Shown piece after piece: positions 43,030-52,475 of a stretch of DNA of 64,000 nucleotides. This DNA comes from Armatimonadota bacterium (GTDB taxonomy: Bacteria; Sysuimicrobiota; Sysuimicrobiia; Sysuimicrobiales; Sysuimicrobiaceae), in assembly GCA_025059775.1 (NCBI GenBank), contig JANXCW010000002.1, positions 181,661 to 245,660 of the forward strand, in the 5' to 3' direction. Every line of letters starts with the position of its first letter. Position 1 is the stretch's first letter. The notes beneath the pieces are model-generated. The model did no database searches, had not been told where the DNA came from, and saw only the letters and a list, made by a program, of their open reading frames with translations. Both the position numbers and the translations under genes were made by a program.

Positions 43030-44288
43030 GCCCGCCTCCCGTGCAGGGTCTCCTCGTGGTGCGAGATCCCCAGCAACAAGCCCAGGAGCACGAGGTTGCT
43101 GACCATAGCGCTCCCACCGTAGCTCACGAAGGGGAGCGGGAGCCCCGTAAGGGGAAGCAGGCGCACGGACCCCCCCAGGATGAGGAGGGTCTGGGTCGCG
43201 AGCACGAGGCTTGCGCCCGCGGCCACGAGCTGGGGAAAGGCCCGCTTCGCCTGCAGGGCTATCCGGAATCCCCGGGTCACGAGGAGCATGTAGAGCAGGA
43301 TCACGCCCAGAGCTCCCGCGTATCCCAGCTCCTCCCCGATGGCCGCGAAGACCAGGTCCGTGTGCACCGCGGGGATGAGTTCGGGGTACCCGAGTCCGAA
43401 CCCGGTTCCCGCAAGTCCTCCGCTCGCCAGGGCGAACAGGGCCTGCCCCACCTGATACCCGGAACCCGCTAGGTCCCGCCACGGATCCATCCAGACCTCC
43501 AAGCGGGCCCGCACGTGGGGGAACAGGGCCGCACACGCCCCCGCGCCCACCAGGAAGGCAAGGGTACCCGCGGCCACGTACTCTAACCGACCGGTGCCCA
43601 CGTACACCATCCCGAGCACGAGGCTGAGGTACAGCAGAGCCCCTCCCAGGTCCCGCTGCACCACCAGGATGAGGAGGCTTGCGCCCAGCACCGCCGCCAC
43701 GGGCAACAGGATCCGCCGTTCCACCTCCTGCGGCGGGCGAAGGGCAATAAGCCGGTGGTGCTCCGCCAGGTAACTGGCCAGGAACAGCACGAGGCACACC
43801 TTCACCACTTCCGAGGGCTGGAAGCTCGCGAACCCCAGGTCCAGCCACTGGCGCGCCCCGCCCCGCTCCACCCCGAAGACGAGGGCACTCGCCAGGAGCA
43901 CCAGGGCGCTCGCGGCGTACAGGTAGCGGTACCGGCTCAGGCGCTCCGCCGTCGATGCCGCGTGGTAGGCGAGCAGAAACCCCCCGAGTCCCGCCAACAC
44001 CCATGTGGCCTGCCGCACCATGCTCGCCGGTTGAAGCCGGTACAGCGCCACCAGCCCCAATCCCACCAGGGCCTGGGTCACGGGCAGCACCAGGTCATCC
44101 CCCCGGAACCCGCTCCTGAGCAGGGCCAGGTGGATGACGGGAAGGCTGAGGAGCACCAGGACGCCATATCCCACGGGCACCAGGGAATCCCCGGGATGGC
44201 GGACCGCGTACACCATCCCGAATCCCCCGAGGCTCAGGGCCAACGAGGAGCCGTAGAGTACGGGATCCGCTCGCCGCGTCCGGGTCAT
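43026..44288 (-). CDS. rodA: SEDS peptidoglycan polymerase (RodA/FtsW family)
   Basis: 420-residue multi-pass glycosyltransferase. ATG at 44288 has GGGGAG in front; an upstream ATG at 44318 would overlap fhaB more deeply. Motifs: ARQWLDLGFASFQPSEVVKV, VQRDLGGALLYL, a large extracellular loop with SGGLAGTGFGLG, HTDLVFAAIGEELG and GLPLPFVSYGGSAM. Two extra N-terminal helices compared with E. coli RodA are typical of actinobacterial homologues. It forms a polymerase/transpeptidase pair with the next gene. Confidence 0.95.
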   Translation of the reverse strand: MTRTRRADPVLYGSSLALSLGGFGMVYAVRHPGDSLVPVGYGVLVLLSLPVIHLALLRSGFRGDDLVLPVTQALVGLGLVALYRLQPASMVRQATWVLAGLGGFLLAYHAASTAERLSRYRYLYAASALVLLASALVFGVERGGARQWLDLGFASFQPSEVVKVCLVLFLASYLAEHHRLIALRPPQEVERRILLPVAAVLGASLLILVVQRDLGGALLYLSLVLGMVYVGTGRLEYVAAGTLAFLVGAGACAALFPHVRARLEVWMDPWRDLAGSGYQVGQALFALASGGLAGTGFGLGYPELIPAVHTDLVFAAIGEELGYAGALGVILLYMLLVTRGFRIALQAKRAFPQLVAAGASLVLATQTLLILGGSVRLLPLTGLPLPFVSYGGSAMVSNLVLLGLLLGISHHEETLHGRRA

Positions 44289-44305
44289 GCTCCCCGTCCT
44301 CGGGC

Positions 44306-44731
44306 CTAAGTGGGCCATCGGAACCGCAGGGTGGTGCTCCCGATGCGTACCAGGTCCCCGTCCGCGAGCGGTGCCGGAGCTTCAATCCGCTGCCCGTTGA
44401 GGTACGTTCCGTTCCTGCTGCCCAGATCCTCGATCCAGTAGCGCCCCCCGCGCACCACGAGTTGGGCATGTCGGTGGCTCGCGAACTCGTCGGCCAGCAC
44501 CACCTGTGCCCCTGGGGAGCGCCCGATCACCGCCTCCCCGGAGACCACGAACACCTGGCCGGGCCGCACCCTCCCCTCTGCCTCCTCCACCGTTAGGATC
44601 GCGGGAGGTACGGATGCCTCCCCGCTCGCCCTGCGGAGCTCTTCCTGCATCACCCGCACGGCCCGGTACAGGAACAGGAACAGCAGGGCCAGCAGCAGGT
44701 ACCGGAGGAGTAGGAACACCAGCTCGTTCAC
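44306..44731 (-). CDS. FHA-domain membrane protein (FhaB-like)
   Basis: 141 residues. An N-terminal membrane helix (about 4-23: VFLLLRYLLLALLFLFLYRAV) precedes a linker and a forkhead-associated domain at about 62-140 with IGRSPGAQVVL, SHRHAQLVV and the phosphothreonine-binding GSRNGTYLNGQ. GTG at 44731 overlaps the stop of the upstream FHA gene (GTGA). It probably recruits phosphothreonine proteins, such as PknB or its substrates, to the wall machinery, as FhaB/FipA does in mycobacteria. Confidence 0.9.
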   Translation of the reverse strand: MNELVFLLLRYLLLALLFLFLYRAVRVMQEELRRASGEASVPPAILTVEEAEGRVRPGQVFVVSGEAVIGRSPGAQVVLADEFASHRHAQLVVRGGRYWIEDLGSRNGTYLNGQRIEAPAPLADGDLVRIGSTTLRFRWPT

Positions 44732-45456
44732 GCCTCCTCCTCGCGGTACTCCAGGACCGTGGACCCGATGCGGATCCGGTCCCCGTGCCGCAGCCGGTGG
44801 ATCGTGGCCCTCCGGTCGTTTATGAACGTCCCGTTTGTGGAACCCGAGTCCACCACGCGCCACCCTTCTTCGTCCCGCTCCACCCGCAGGTGCTCCCGGG
44901 ATACACCCGGATCCGGGATCACCACGTCGCACGTGGGCCGCCGTCCCACCACGGTGGGGTTCTTGCGGAGACAAAACCGCGCGCCCTGCTGTACGCCCTG
45001 CACCACCACCAGGACGCCGCCGGGCGCCATGCGGTACACCCGGGTGTCCCGGGACCCCACGGCCTGAGCTCCCTGGGGAGCTTCCTCCGGGTCCGGTGCC
45101 ACCCTCGTCCTGATCCGCAGCTGCCCCGCGGGGAGGGCCTCGTCCGGCGCGAAGCGGACGGTGATGGGCCCCACGAGTGTGTAGCTCCGCTCCTCCGCAT
45201 GCTGTCGGAGGAACATCCGCAGCTCCTCCTCCAGGGCCCGGAGGAAGGGCAAGAGTGCTTCGAAGTCCTGAGGGGGAAGGGCCACCTCGAATTCGTTCGG
45301 CGCGTAGACCCGCAGCACGCTCACCGTGTGGTGTCGGTCCATGGCCCGCAGGAGCTGCCGCGCCACCTCCACAGGCTGCACCCGCCCCCCGGTGCGGAAG
45401 AGGAGGCCTTCCACCAGGGCCTCCAGCCGCGCCTCCCACCGCTCAAGGAGCGCCAT
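44728..45456 (-). CDS. FhaA-like protein: DUF3662 plus FHA domain
   Basis: 242 residues. The N-terminal DUF3662 domain (about 5-115: WEARLEALVEGLLFRTGGRVQPVEVARQLL split across two helices) is followed by a linker and a C-terminal FHA domain at about 160-238 with VGRRPTCDVVI, VSREHLRVE and SGSTNGTFIND. Mycobacterial FhaA binds phosphorylated MurJ and regulates wall synthesis; the same layout suggests the same job. ATG at 45456, with GGGGAGGGG upstream, lies inside the last codons of rlmN. Confidence 0.92.
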   Translation of the reverse strand: MALLERWEARLEALVEGLLFRTGGRVQPVEVARQLLRAMDRHHTVSVLRVYAPNEFEVALPPQDFEALLPFLRALEEELRMFLRQHAEERSYTLVGPITVRFAPDEALPAGQLRIRTRVAPDPEEAPQGAQAVGSRDTRVYRMAPGGVLVVVQGVQQGARFCLRKNPTVVGRRPTCDVVIPDPGVSREHLRVERDEEGWRVVDSGSTNGTFINDRRATIHRLRHGDRIRIGSTVLEYREEEA

Positions 45457-46558
45457 AGGCCGTCCCCTCCCCACGCATCCCGATCCGCGTGGGCCTGCGG
45501 CCCGGGGTACCCGCCCGGTACAGCTGGCCGCAGGCGGCCATGATCTCCGTGCCCCGCTCCACCCGCACCGTGGTGGGAATCCCGTAGGCCCGCACGGTCC
45601 ACGCGAAGGTTCGCATCCGCTCCACGGACGGACGTCGGAACGCGAGACCCGGTACGGGATTCCACGGGATGAGGTTGAGGTGGCAGAGCATCCCCCGGAG
45701 GAGGTGCCCTAGCGCACGGGCCTCCCGTGGGGTGTCGTTCACCCCTTCCAGCAGGACGTACTCGAAGGTGATGCGGCGACGGGTGCGGGCGATGTAGAAC
45801 CTGCAGGTCTCCAGAAGCTCCCCCAGTGGATAGCGCCTGGCGAGGGGCACCAGCCGGGCGCGCAGCTCATCCGTGGGCGCGTGGAGGGAGACCGCCAGGG
45901 TGATGTCCAAGGCTTCTTCCGCGAGGCGCCGGATCTGCGGGACGAGCCCCACGGTGGAGACGGTGATGCGCCGGATCCCCACCCCCAGGCCGTACGGAGC
46001 ATTGAGCAGGCGCACCGCGCGCACGGTGGCCTCGTAGTTCGCGAGCGGCTCCCCCATCCCCATGAACACCACGTGGGTGGGCCGCTCACCCTGGTCCCGG
46101 GCCATGGCGTACACCTGATCCACGATCTCGCCCGCGGTGAGGTTTCGGGTGAGCCCCGTGAGGCCCGTGGCGCAGAACGCACAGGCCATGGCGCACCCCA
46201 CCTGCGTGCTCACGCACACGCTGCGCCGGCCATCCGCGTACCGCATCCACACACCCTCGAGGGTGCTCCCGTCCGGGCAGGCGAAGAGGTACTTGGTGGT
46301 GCTTCCATCCGGAGAGACAAGACGCTGGCGGATCTCCAGGGCGGTGAGGCGAAAGCGCGCCTCCAGTTCCCCCCGCAGGACCGTGGGAAGGTCCGTCATC
46401 CCCTGAAAGGTGGTAGCACCGCGGGCATGCACCCACCGGGCGAGCTGGCGACCCCGGTAGGGGGGTTCGCCCATGGAGGTGAGGGCTTCCACCATCTCCG
46501 CCTCCGTCATGGACCGGAGGTCGGGGAGCATGGCCTGTGGCGAAAGCGCTGCACTCAT
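45443..46558 (-). CDS. rlmN: 23S rRNA/tRNA adenine-C2 methyltransferase RlmN
   Basis: Radical SAM enzyme methylating A2503 of 23S rRNA and A37 of some tRNAs; 371 residues. The N-terminal helical accessory domain ends near 100. The Fe-S cysteines are Cys122-x3-Cys126-x2-Cys129 (GCAMACAFC). FMGMGEPLANYEATVRAVR is the SAM-binding region. The Cys in RGTEIMAACGQL near the end is the transient methyl-carrying cysteine, and one more is expected in the radical SAM core. Start ATG overlaps the rsmB stop. Confidence 0.97.
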   Translation of the reverse strand: MSAALSPQAMLPDLRSMTEAEMVEALTSMGEPPYRGRQLARWVHARGATTFQGMTDLPTVLRGELEARFRLTALEIRQRLVSPDGSTTKYLFACPDGSTLEGVWMRYADGRRSVCVSTQVGCAMACAFCATGLTGLTRNLTAGEIVDQVYAMARDQGERPTHVVFMGMGEPLANYEATVRAVRLLNAPYGLGVGIRRITVSTVGLVPQIRRLAEEALDITLAVSLHAPTDELRARLVPLARRYPLGELLETCRFYIARTRRRITFEYVLLEGVNDTPREARALGHLLRGMLCHLNLIPWNPVPGLAFRRPSVERMRTFAWTVRAYGIPTTVRVERGTEIMAACGQLYRAGTPGRRPTRIGMRGEGTAYGAP

Positions 46559-47877
46559 GATCTGCGTTTCAACCGGGCAACGAAGAATCCGTCCGTGTCG
46601 TGCCGGTGCGGCAGCAGCAGCAGCCGCCCCTCCGGCGCTTCCAGACGCCCGCCCCGCCAGGGAATCGCAAAGGGGTTGGGCACCAGTCCCACCGCCCTCA
46701 TCCCCCATTCTACGACCCCTTCCCCTTCCTCCGGTTCCGGCGAGCACACTGCGTACACCAGAACCCCCCCGGGCCGCAGGGCCCGGGCGGCCCCTGCCAG
46801 CAGCTCCCGCTGCCGCCCGGCGGCTCGGGCCGGACCGTCGGGTAAGACCCGCCACCGGATCTCCGGACGCCGCCGGATGACCCCGAGTCCGGTGCACGGC
46901 GCGTCCACCAGCACCCGGTCCGCAGCCTCGGGATAGTGCTCTCCCAGCCGCCGGGCATCCAGTGGCACGACCTCCACGCACGTGGCACCGGCCCGGGCGC
47001 TCAGACGGCGCAGGGTTTCCACCTTCCGGGGATGGACCTCGCAGCTCAGCACCTTCCCTGCATTGCCCATGAGGGCCGCCATGTGCGTCGTCTTCCCACC
47101 GGGAGCCGCGCACGCATCCACCACGACCTCCCCCGGCTGCGGATCAAGGGCCCGGACCACCGCCATGGAGCCCTCGTCCTGCGGCCACGCGAGTCCCTCC
47201 TCCACCACCCGCATCCGCTCCGCGGGGGGGCCGGAGAGGACCCGGAGGGAGTCCGGGAAGGATCCCGGAGCGGTCTCCACCCCGGCCCGTCGCAGCCGCG
47301 TCTGTACTTCCTCTACGGTTGCGCGGAGGAGGTTCACCCGGAGGAAGGCGGGCGGGGTGCGGTTGTTGGCCGCGCACAGCAGCTCGGCTTCCTCAACCCC
47401 CCACCGCGCCACCCACCGCTCCACCAGCCACCGGGGATGGCTCTGCCGCACGGCCAGGGCCTCCACGGGATCCTCCGGCGGTGGAGGCTCCCCTTCCCGC
47501 TCGAGGCGACGGAGCACGGCGTTCACGAGGGCTGCCGTCCCTCGGTGGCCGTGGCGCCGGGCCAGCTCTACGGATTCGTGGACTGCGGCGTAGGCAGGAA
47601 CGCGATCCAAAAACAGGAGTTGAAAAGCACCCATCCGGAGGATGATCCGGATCCGCGGGGGAAGCCTTTCCAGGGGCTCTGCCAGGAGGCGCTCCAGGAC
47701 GTAGTCGAGCCGCCCCCGCCAGCGGAGCACCCCCAGCACGAGCGCGGTAGCGAGCTCCACATCCCGGTCGGAGAGCGCCTGCCGGGCCCGGAGATTCGCC
47801 AGGAGGACGTTGCTGAAGGCACCCTCCACCTCCACCCGGTGGAGGATCTGGAGGGCCAGCGCACGGGCATCGGCCAC
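46555..47877 (-). CDS. rsmB: 16S rRNA (cytosine-967-C5)-methyltransferase RsmB
   Basis: 440 residues. An NusB-like N-terminal domain (about 1-135: ALQILHRVEVEGAFSNVLL) is fused to the SAM-dependent m5C methyltransferase domain. SAM motif: VDACAAPGGKTTHMAAL. Catalytic/release cysteines: VDAPCTGLG and YAVCSPEPEE (the second replaces the common TCS by VCS but keeps the cysteine). Coupled to rlmN downstream (ATGA) and separated from the zinc-peptidase gene upstream by 27 bases. Confidence 0.95.
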   Translation of the reverse strand: MADARALALQILHRVEVEGAFSNVLLANLRARQALSDRDVELATALVLGVLRWRGRLDYVLERLLAEPLERLPPRIRIILRMGAFQLLFLDRVPAYAAVHESVELARRHGHRGTAALVNAVLRRLEREGEPPPPEDPVEALAVRQSHPRWLVERWVARWGVEEAELLCAANNRTPPAFLRVNLLRATVEEVQTRLRRAGVETAPGSFPDSLRVLSGPPAERMRVVEEGLAWPQDEGSMAVVRALDPQPGEVVVDACAAPGGKTTHMAALMGNAGKVLSCEVHPRKVETLRRLSARAGATCVEVVPLDARRLGEHYPEAADRVLVDAPCTGLGVIRRRPEIRWRVLPDGPARAAGRQRELLAGAARALRPGGVLVYAVCSPEPEEGEGVVEWGMRAVGLVPNPFAIPWRGGRLEAPEGRLLLLPHRHDTDGFFVARLKRRS

Positions 47878-47904
47878 CTGGCAACCGCCCGGTTCGGGGC
47901 GGTG

Positions 47905-48600
47905 CTACTCCTCCCGGGACGCGTGCCGAATGGCCAGCAGGCGCAGCAGCTCGACGATGGCGCTGGCGGCCGCGGCCACGTAGGTCATGGCCGCCGCGTT
48001 GAGGACCGCCCGCACCCCCTCCGCCTCCCGGGGCGTGACGAGGCCGTGGGCCTGAAGGACCTGAACCGCACGGCGGCTTGCATCGAACTCCACGGGGAGG
48101 GTGATCAGGGTGAAGGCCACCACTCCCAGGAACAGGAGGATGCCGAGATCCATAAGCCACCCGCCCGAGCGACCGAGGATCATCCCGATGAAGAACAGCC
48201 AGATGCCCAGTTGAGACCCGATCCCCGCCACGGGCACGATGGCGTTACGCAGGGCGAGCGGCGCGTACTGCTCCTTGTGTTGGAGGGCATGGCCCACTTC
48301 GTGGGCCGCCACACCCAGGGCGGCTACGGAGGCGCTGTGGTACACGGGAGGTGAGAGCCGCAGGGTGCGCGCGTGCGGATCGTAGTGATCGCTCAACATG
48401 CCCGGTACCGGCTCGATGCGCACGTTGGTGACCCCGCTGTAGCGCAGGATGCGCTCCGCCACCTCCGCCCCCGTGAGCCCGCTGCTGGCGGGCACCTGAC
48501 TGTACTGGCGGAACGTACTCCACACCCTGTACTGGGCCCACAGGGCAAACAGGAATGCGGCCACCGCCAGCCAGAACAGCGGACCGCCGAAGAAGAACAT
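47905..48600 (-). CDS. Membrane zinc metallopeptidase (YugP/Zn_peptidase_2 family)
   Basis: 231 residues; N-terminal membrane helix (about 5-22), then the zinc motif HEVGH (His100, Glu101, His104) after the SPPVYHSASVAALGVAAH lead-in. Further helices run at about 118-140, 147-170 and 205-225. The family is widespread beside rsmB/fmt in Firmicutes, with unknown substrate. ATG at 48600 is favoured (MFFFGGPLFW). Confidence 0.92.
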   Translation of the reverse strand: MFFFGGPLFWLAVAAFLFALWAQYRVWSTFRQYSQVPASSGLTGAEVAERILRYSGVTNVRIEPVPGMLSDHYDPHARTLRLSPPVYHSASVAALGVAAHEVGHALQHKEQYAPLALRNAIVPVAGIGSQLGIWLFFIGMILGRSGGWLMDLGILLFLGVVAFTLITLPVEFDASRRAVQVLQAHGLVTPREAEGVRAVLNAAAMTYVAAAASAIVELLRLLAIRHASREE

Positions 48601-48622
48601 CTTTCTCACCTCCGCGGGTATT

Positions 48623-49558
48623 TTACCCGGATCTGTCCATCCCCAACATCTCCCCGGGTTGGACCCGGTGGCCGCGTACGTAGGCGGCGGCGGGCATCCG
48701 GCGGCCACCCGGAGGCTGGACCTCGAGCACCTCCAGTGCCCCCTCCCCCGTGGCTACGACAAACCCCTCCCGGGTCCTCCGCACGATCTCTCCCGGTCTG
48801 CCGGAACCTTGCGCAGAGACCACCCGGGCCCGCCAGATCTTCAGCAACTGTCCCCCCCGGGTGGTGAAGGCTCCAGGCCACGGGTCCATGGCCCGGATGT
48901 GCCGCTCGATGCGGTCCGCGGGGTCTTCCCACCGGATGCGGCCATCCTCCTTTGTGAGCTTTTGGCAGTACGTGGCCGTGGATGCGTCCTGGGGCTGCGG
49001 ATGAACCCTGCTCTGCTCCAGGGCCTCCAGGGTACGCACCAGGAGTGCTGCGCCCACCTCTGCCAGCCTGGCTTCCAGGGTTCCGGCGGTGTCCTGTGGA
49101 AGGATGGGAACCCGCTCCTGAGCCAGGATGGGGCCCGCGTCCAGCTCCTCCGTGAGCCGGATGACGGTCACCCCGGTCTCCGGATCTCCGTTCAGGATCG
49201 CGTGCGGGATGGGCGAAGCACCCCGGTAGCGGGGCAGCAGGGAGGGATGCACGTTGAGGAAGCCGTGAGGCGGGAGGGTCAGGAGCCAGCGGGGGATGAG
49301 CCTCCCGTACGCCACCACCACGCCTACTTCCGGCCGCAGCCGCTCCAGCTCCGCTCGGGCGTCCTGCAGCCGCTCGGGCTGCAGCACCCGCAGATCCAGC
49401 TCCCGTGCCCGTACCGCCACGGGGGGAGAGGTCAGCTTCCGCCCGCGGCCCGCGGGCCGATCCGGCTGCGTGACCACGGCCACGATCCCTTGGGCACGGT
49501 GAAGCGCTTCCAGCGAGGGAAGGGCGAACTCCGGAGTACCGAGGAAGAGAACCCTCAG
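48623..49558 (-). CDS. fmt: Methionyl-tRNA formyltransferase, CTG start
   Basis: Formylates initiator Met-tRNA; 311 residues. The family N-terminus (RVLFLGTPEFALPSLEAL) begins directly after a CTG at 49556-49558, which overlaps the def stop. No ATG, GTG or TTG exists in frame near it, and GGAGG lies seven bases upstream, so CTG is the likely initiator. Catalytic residues: Asn and His in NVHPSLLPRYRGASPI and Asp in ELDAGPIL. The C-terminal OB-like domain is complete (VRGHRVQPGEML). Forms the def-fmt pair. Confidence 0.95.
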   Translation of the reverse strand: MRVLFLGTPEFALPSLEALHRAQGIVAVVTQPDRPAGRGRKLTSPPVAVRARELDLRVLQPERLQDARAELERLRPEVGVVVAYGRLIPRWLLTLPPHGFLNVHPSLLPRYRGASPIPHAILNGDPETGVTVIRLTEELDAGPILAQERVPILPQDTAGTLEARLAEVGAALLVRTLEALEQSRVHPQPQDASTATYCQKLTKEDGRIRWEDPADRIERHIRAMDPWPGAFTTRGGQLLKIWRARVVSAQGSGRPGEIVRRTREGFVVATGEGALEVLEVQPPGGRRMPAAAYVRGHRVQPGEMLGMDRSG

Positions 49559-50040
49559 CCCACGACCTCCAGTTCCTCCTCCACCCGGTGGATGTGCTCC
49601 GGTCGCTCCGCCCGATCCGTGATGAGGATCCCGTCCAGGTGGTCCACCTCGTGCTGGAAGATGCGGGCCAGCCACCCCTCGGCCTCGATGGTGACTCCCC
49701 GGCCCCGACGGTTCTTGGCCCGCACCACCACCCGACTCGCCCGCCGGAGGTCCACGGTTACCCCGGGGATGGAGAGACACCCCTCACGCCCCCACTCCTC
49801 CCCTTCCATCCGCACCAGCTCGGGATCCGCCAGTTGATAGAGCTTCCCTCCGTACTCCACCACCACGATGCGGTGCGGCAGACCCACTTGAGGCCCCGCG
49901 AGCCCCACGCCCCGGGCCGCGCGCATGACCTCCACCATCTCGTCCATCCAGCGCACGACCTCCGGGGTCACTCTGCCCACGGGCTTCGCCTTGCGGCGGA
50001 GGATGCTCGATCTGGGATGGTGCACCGTGATGATCTGCAC
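49555..50040 (-). CDS. def: Peptide deformylase
   Basis: Removes the formyl group from nascent proteins; 161 residues. Metal site: Cys88 in EGCLSIPG and His130, Glu131, His134 in QHEVDHLDG. Motif 1 reads GVGLAGPQVG. An ordinary type 1 deformylase with a short C-terminus. It begins nine bases after priA ends, and its stop TGA overlaps the CTG start of fmt. Confidence 0.97.
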   Translation of the reverse strand: MQIITVHHPRSSILRRKAKPVGRVTPEVVRWMDEMVEVMRAARGVGLAGPQVGLPHRIVVVEYGGKLYQLADPELVRMEGEEWGREGCLSIPGVTVDLRRASRVVVRAKNRRGRGVTIEAEGWLARIFQHEVDHLDGILITDRAERPEHIHRVEEELEVVG

Positions 50041-50049
50041 ATCCGTAGT

Positions 50050-52410
50050 TTACAGCATCTCCAGGGGATCCACGTCCACACCCCGCCACACCCCGCGCAG
50101 GGCTCCCTGGGCCTCCAGGGCCCCACGCACCGCTTCCCGGGCGCGTACCTCTTCCTCCGACCGGACTACCACCTGCCAGCGGTACCACCCCCGCAGCCGC
50201 GCGAGAGGGGCGGGAGAAGGGCCCAGCACCTCCACGTCGCCTGGCAACAGGGAAGCGAAGTCCCGGGCCGCCTGTTCCGCGCGGCTTGCGGTTCGGGCCG
50301 CGAACACGACCTTCACCAGGGTCGAAAAGGGTGGGTAGCGGTGCGTTCTCCGGGCCTCCACCTCCGCCTCGTAGAACCCGAGGTAATCGTGGGTCTGGGC
50401 CGCGCGGATCACGGGATGGTCCGGGTGGTACGTCTGCACCACCACTTCCCCTGCCTGCTCCCCCCGTCCCGCCCGGCCCGCCACCTGCGCCAGCTGCTGG
50501 AAGGTGCGCTCCGCCGCGCGGAAGTCCGGAAGCCCCAGCCCCACGTCCGCGGCCACCACCCCCACAAGCCCCACCCGCGGCAGATCCAGCCCCTTGCCGA
50601 TCATCTGGGTACCCACCAGCACCTGAACGTGCCCCGTCCGCAGGTCCCTCATCAGGCGGTCGTAGGCTCCCCGGCGACGCATGGTGTCCCGGTCCGCCCG
50701 GGCAACGGAGATCCCGCCGAAGTGGACCCGCACTTCCTCCTCCACCCGCTGGGTGCCGGGGCCGAAGGGCCGCATACGGACCCCGCCGCATCGCGGGCAT
50801 CGGGAGGGTGCCCGCAGCACCCGGCCGCAGTAGTGACACCGGAGAGTGCGGGTGTGGAGGTGATACGTGAGGGAGACGTCGCACCGTCGGCACCGGGGGA
50901 CCTCCCCGCACTCCCGACAGAGCAGGAACGCCGCGTACCCCCGTCGGTTCAGGTAGAGCACCACCTGGCTTCCCGCCTCCAAGTGCCGGCGCATGGCCTC
51001 CACCAGGGTGCCGGAAAGCACGGAGGTTTCCCTCCGCATGTCCACCACGCGCACCTCAGGAAGCGGACGGTCCGCCACCCGCCGGGGCAATACCAGCAGT
51101 CGGTATGCCCCGGACCGCGCCCGGAAGAAGGACTCCACGGAGGGCGTGGCGCTCCCGAGCACCGCGGGAGCGCCCGCACGCCGGGCCCGCTCCAGGGCTA
51201 CCTCCCGGGCGTGGTAGCGGGGTGGGTGGTCCTGCTTGTAGGCACCCTCGTGCTCCTCATCCACCACCACGAGGCCCAGGGTGGGGAGTGGCGCGAAGAC
51301 CACGGAACGGGGGCCCACCACCACCGAGAACTCGCCCTGCCGGATGCGTCGCCACGTGTCCAGCCGTTCTCCGGCGGCAAGTTGGCTGTGGAGCACCGCC
51401 ACCCGCTCTCCGAACCGGCCCGCGAACCGGGCCACCGTCTGCGGGGTGAGGGAGATCTCCGGCACCAGCACCAACACCGTGCGGCCGAGCCGCACGGCCT
51501 CCTCCGTGGCCCGCAGGTAGACCTCGGTCTTGCCGCTCCCCGTGACCCCGTACAGCAGGAAGATCTCGGGGCGACCCGACCGCAAAGCCTCCGTGATGGC
51601 CTCCACCGCCTGGTGCTGCTCGGGAGTGAGCACGGGGGGCACGGCCTCCTCCCGGTAGGTCCCCCGCAGGGGATCCCGGAAGATCTCGTGATGGACCTCT
51701 TCCACGAGCCCGGAGGCCAGAAGGGCCCGAACCTGCTTTGCCTCCGCGTCCCGCCGGGAAACCTCGCCCTCCCGCAGCAGTCGTTCCAAGAGTGCTGCCC
51801 GTCGTGGGGCCCGGCGACGCAGCCGTTCTACCTCCTCCCACGCACGCTCCGCAGGCACCGCCAGCCGCAGGACCCGCTCCCGCAGGGGCCGGATCCGGAG
51901 TCCCTCCGGATGTTCCTCGATCCAGCCGGCCCTGCGGAGGCTTCGCAGGATCTCCTCCGCCCGCTCTCCCAGAGCCCGCCGCACCGCGGCTTCGTCCGCC
52001 CCCTCCCGGAGCAGGCCCAGGGCCCGGAGCGCGTGCCCGTCCACCAGAGAGGAAGCGAGAGGCTCCATGCGAAGCCGGAGCCGCACCCGCGTCCGTCCCA
52101 GGGCTTCCGCGGGGACCACGCACCGCAAGGCCTCCAGAAGCGTACAGAGGTACCGATCCGCCACCCACGCGGCCAGGGCGAGCTGCTCCGCGTCGAAGAG
52201 GGGTTCTGAAACCAACACGGAGCGGATCGCGGGAGCGGGCCCACACGGGCGGTCAACGGTCCCCACCACGAATCCGGAAATCAGCCGACGGCCCACGGGA
52301 ACCGCCACCCGGCATCCCAGCCGCACGGCTCCCGCCAGCGCGGGAGGGACCAGGGAGGGCACGGGGGAGGGGAAACGGGAATCCTCCAGGAGTACTAGGA
52401 CGTACGGCAT
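50050..52410 (-). CDS. priA: Replication restart helicase PriA
   Basis: 3'-to-5' helicase that reloads DnaB at stalled forks; 786 residues from ATG at 52410 (MPYVLVLLEDSRFP). The N-terminal DNA-binding domain runs to about 105, then a winged-helix region. Walker A is GVTGSGKTEVYL and the Walker B-like box is DEEH. A zinc-binding insert is seen as CRECGEVPRCRRC...CHYCG...CPRCGG. The C-terminal helicase motifs GTQMIGKGLDLPRV and QVAGRAGRGEQ follow. Upstream, coaC ends 65 bases away. Confidence 0.96.
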   Translation of the reverse strand: MPYVLVLLEDSRFPSPVPSLVPPALAGAVRLGCRVAVPVGRRLISGFVVGTVDRPCGPAPAIRSVLVSEPLFDAEQLALAAWVADRYLCTLLEALRCVVPAEALGRTRVRLRLRMEPLASSLVDGHALRALGLLREGADEAAVRRALGERAEEILRSLRRAGWIEEHPEGLRIRPLRERVLRLAVPAERAWEEVERLRRRAPRRAALLERLLREGEVSRRDAEAKQVRALLASGLVEEVHHEIFRDPLRGTYREEAVPPVLTPEQHQAVEAITEALRSGRPEIFLLYGVTGSGKTEVYLRATEEAVRLGRTVLVLVPEISLTPQTVARFAGRFGERVAVLHSQLAAGERLDTWRRIRQGEFSVVVGPRSVVFAPLPTLGLVVVDEEHEGAYKQDHPPRYHAREVALERARRAGAPAVLGSATPSVESFFRARSGAYRLLVLPRRVADRPLPEVRVVDMRRETSVLSGTLVEAMRRHLEAGSQVVLYLNRRGYAAFLLCRECGEVPRCRRCDVSLTYHLHTRTLRCHYCGRVLRAPSRCPRCGGVRMRPFGPGTQRVEEEVRVHFGGISVARADRDTMRRRGAYDRLMRDLRTGHVQVLVGTQMIGKGLDLPRVGLVGVVAADVGLGLPDFRAAERTFQQLAQVAGRAGRGEQAGEVVVQTYHPDHPVIRAAQTHDYLGFYEAEVEARRTHRYPPFSTLVKVVFAARTASRAEQAARDFASLLPGDVEVLGPSPAPLARLRGWYRWQVVVRSEEEVRAREAVRGALEAQGALRGVWRGVDVDPLEML

Positions 52411-52475
52411 CCCCTCCGAGTCTAGCGAAGATTCGGAACGAAAGGCAGCAGGCGGGGGATTTCCCCGGCATCCGG

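Noticed and set aside
49588..52209. Long plus-strand open frame opposite def and priA
   Set aside because: Antisense to two clear genes with complete catalytic motifs; no independent support.
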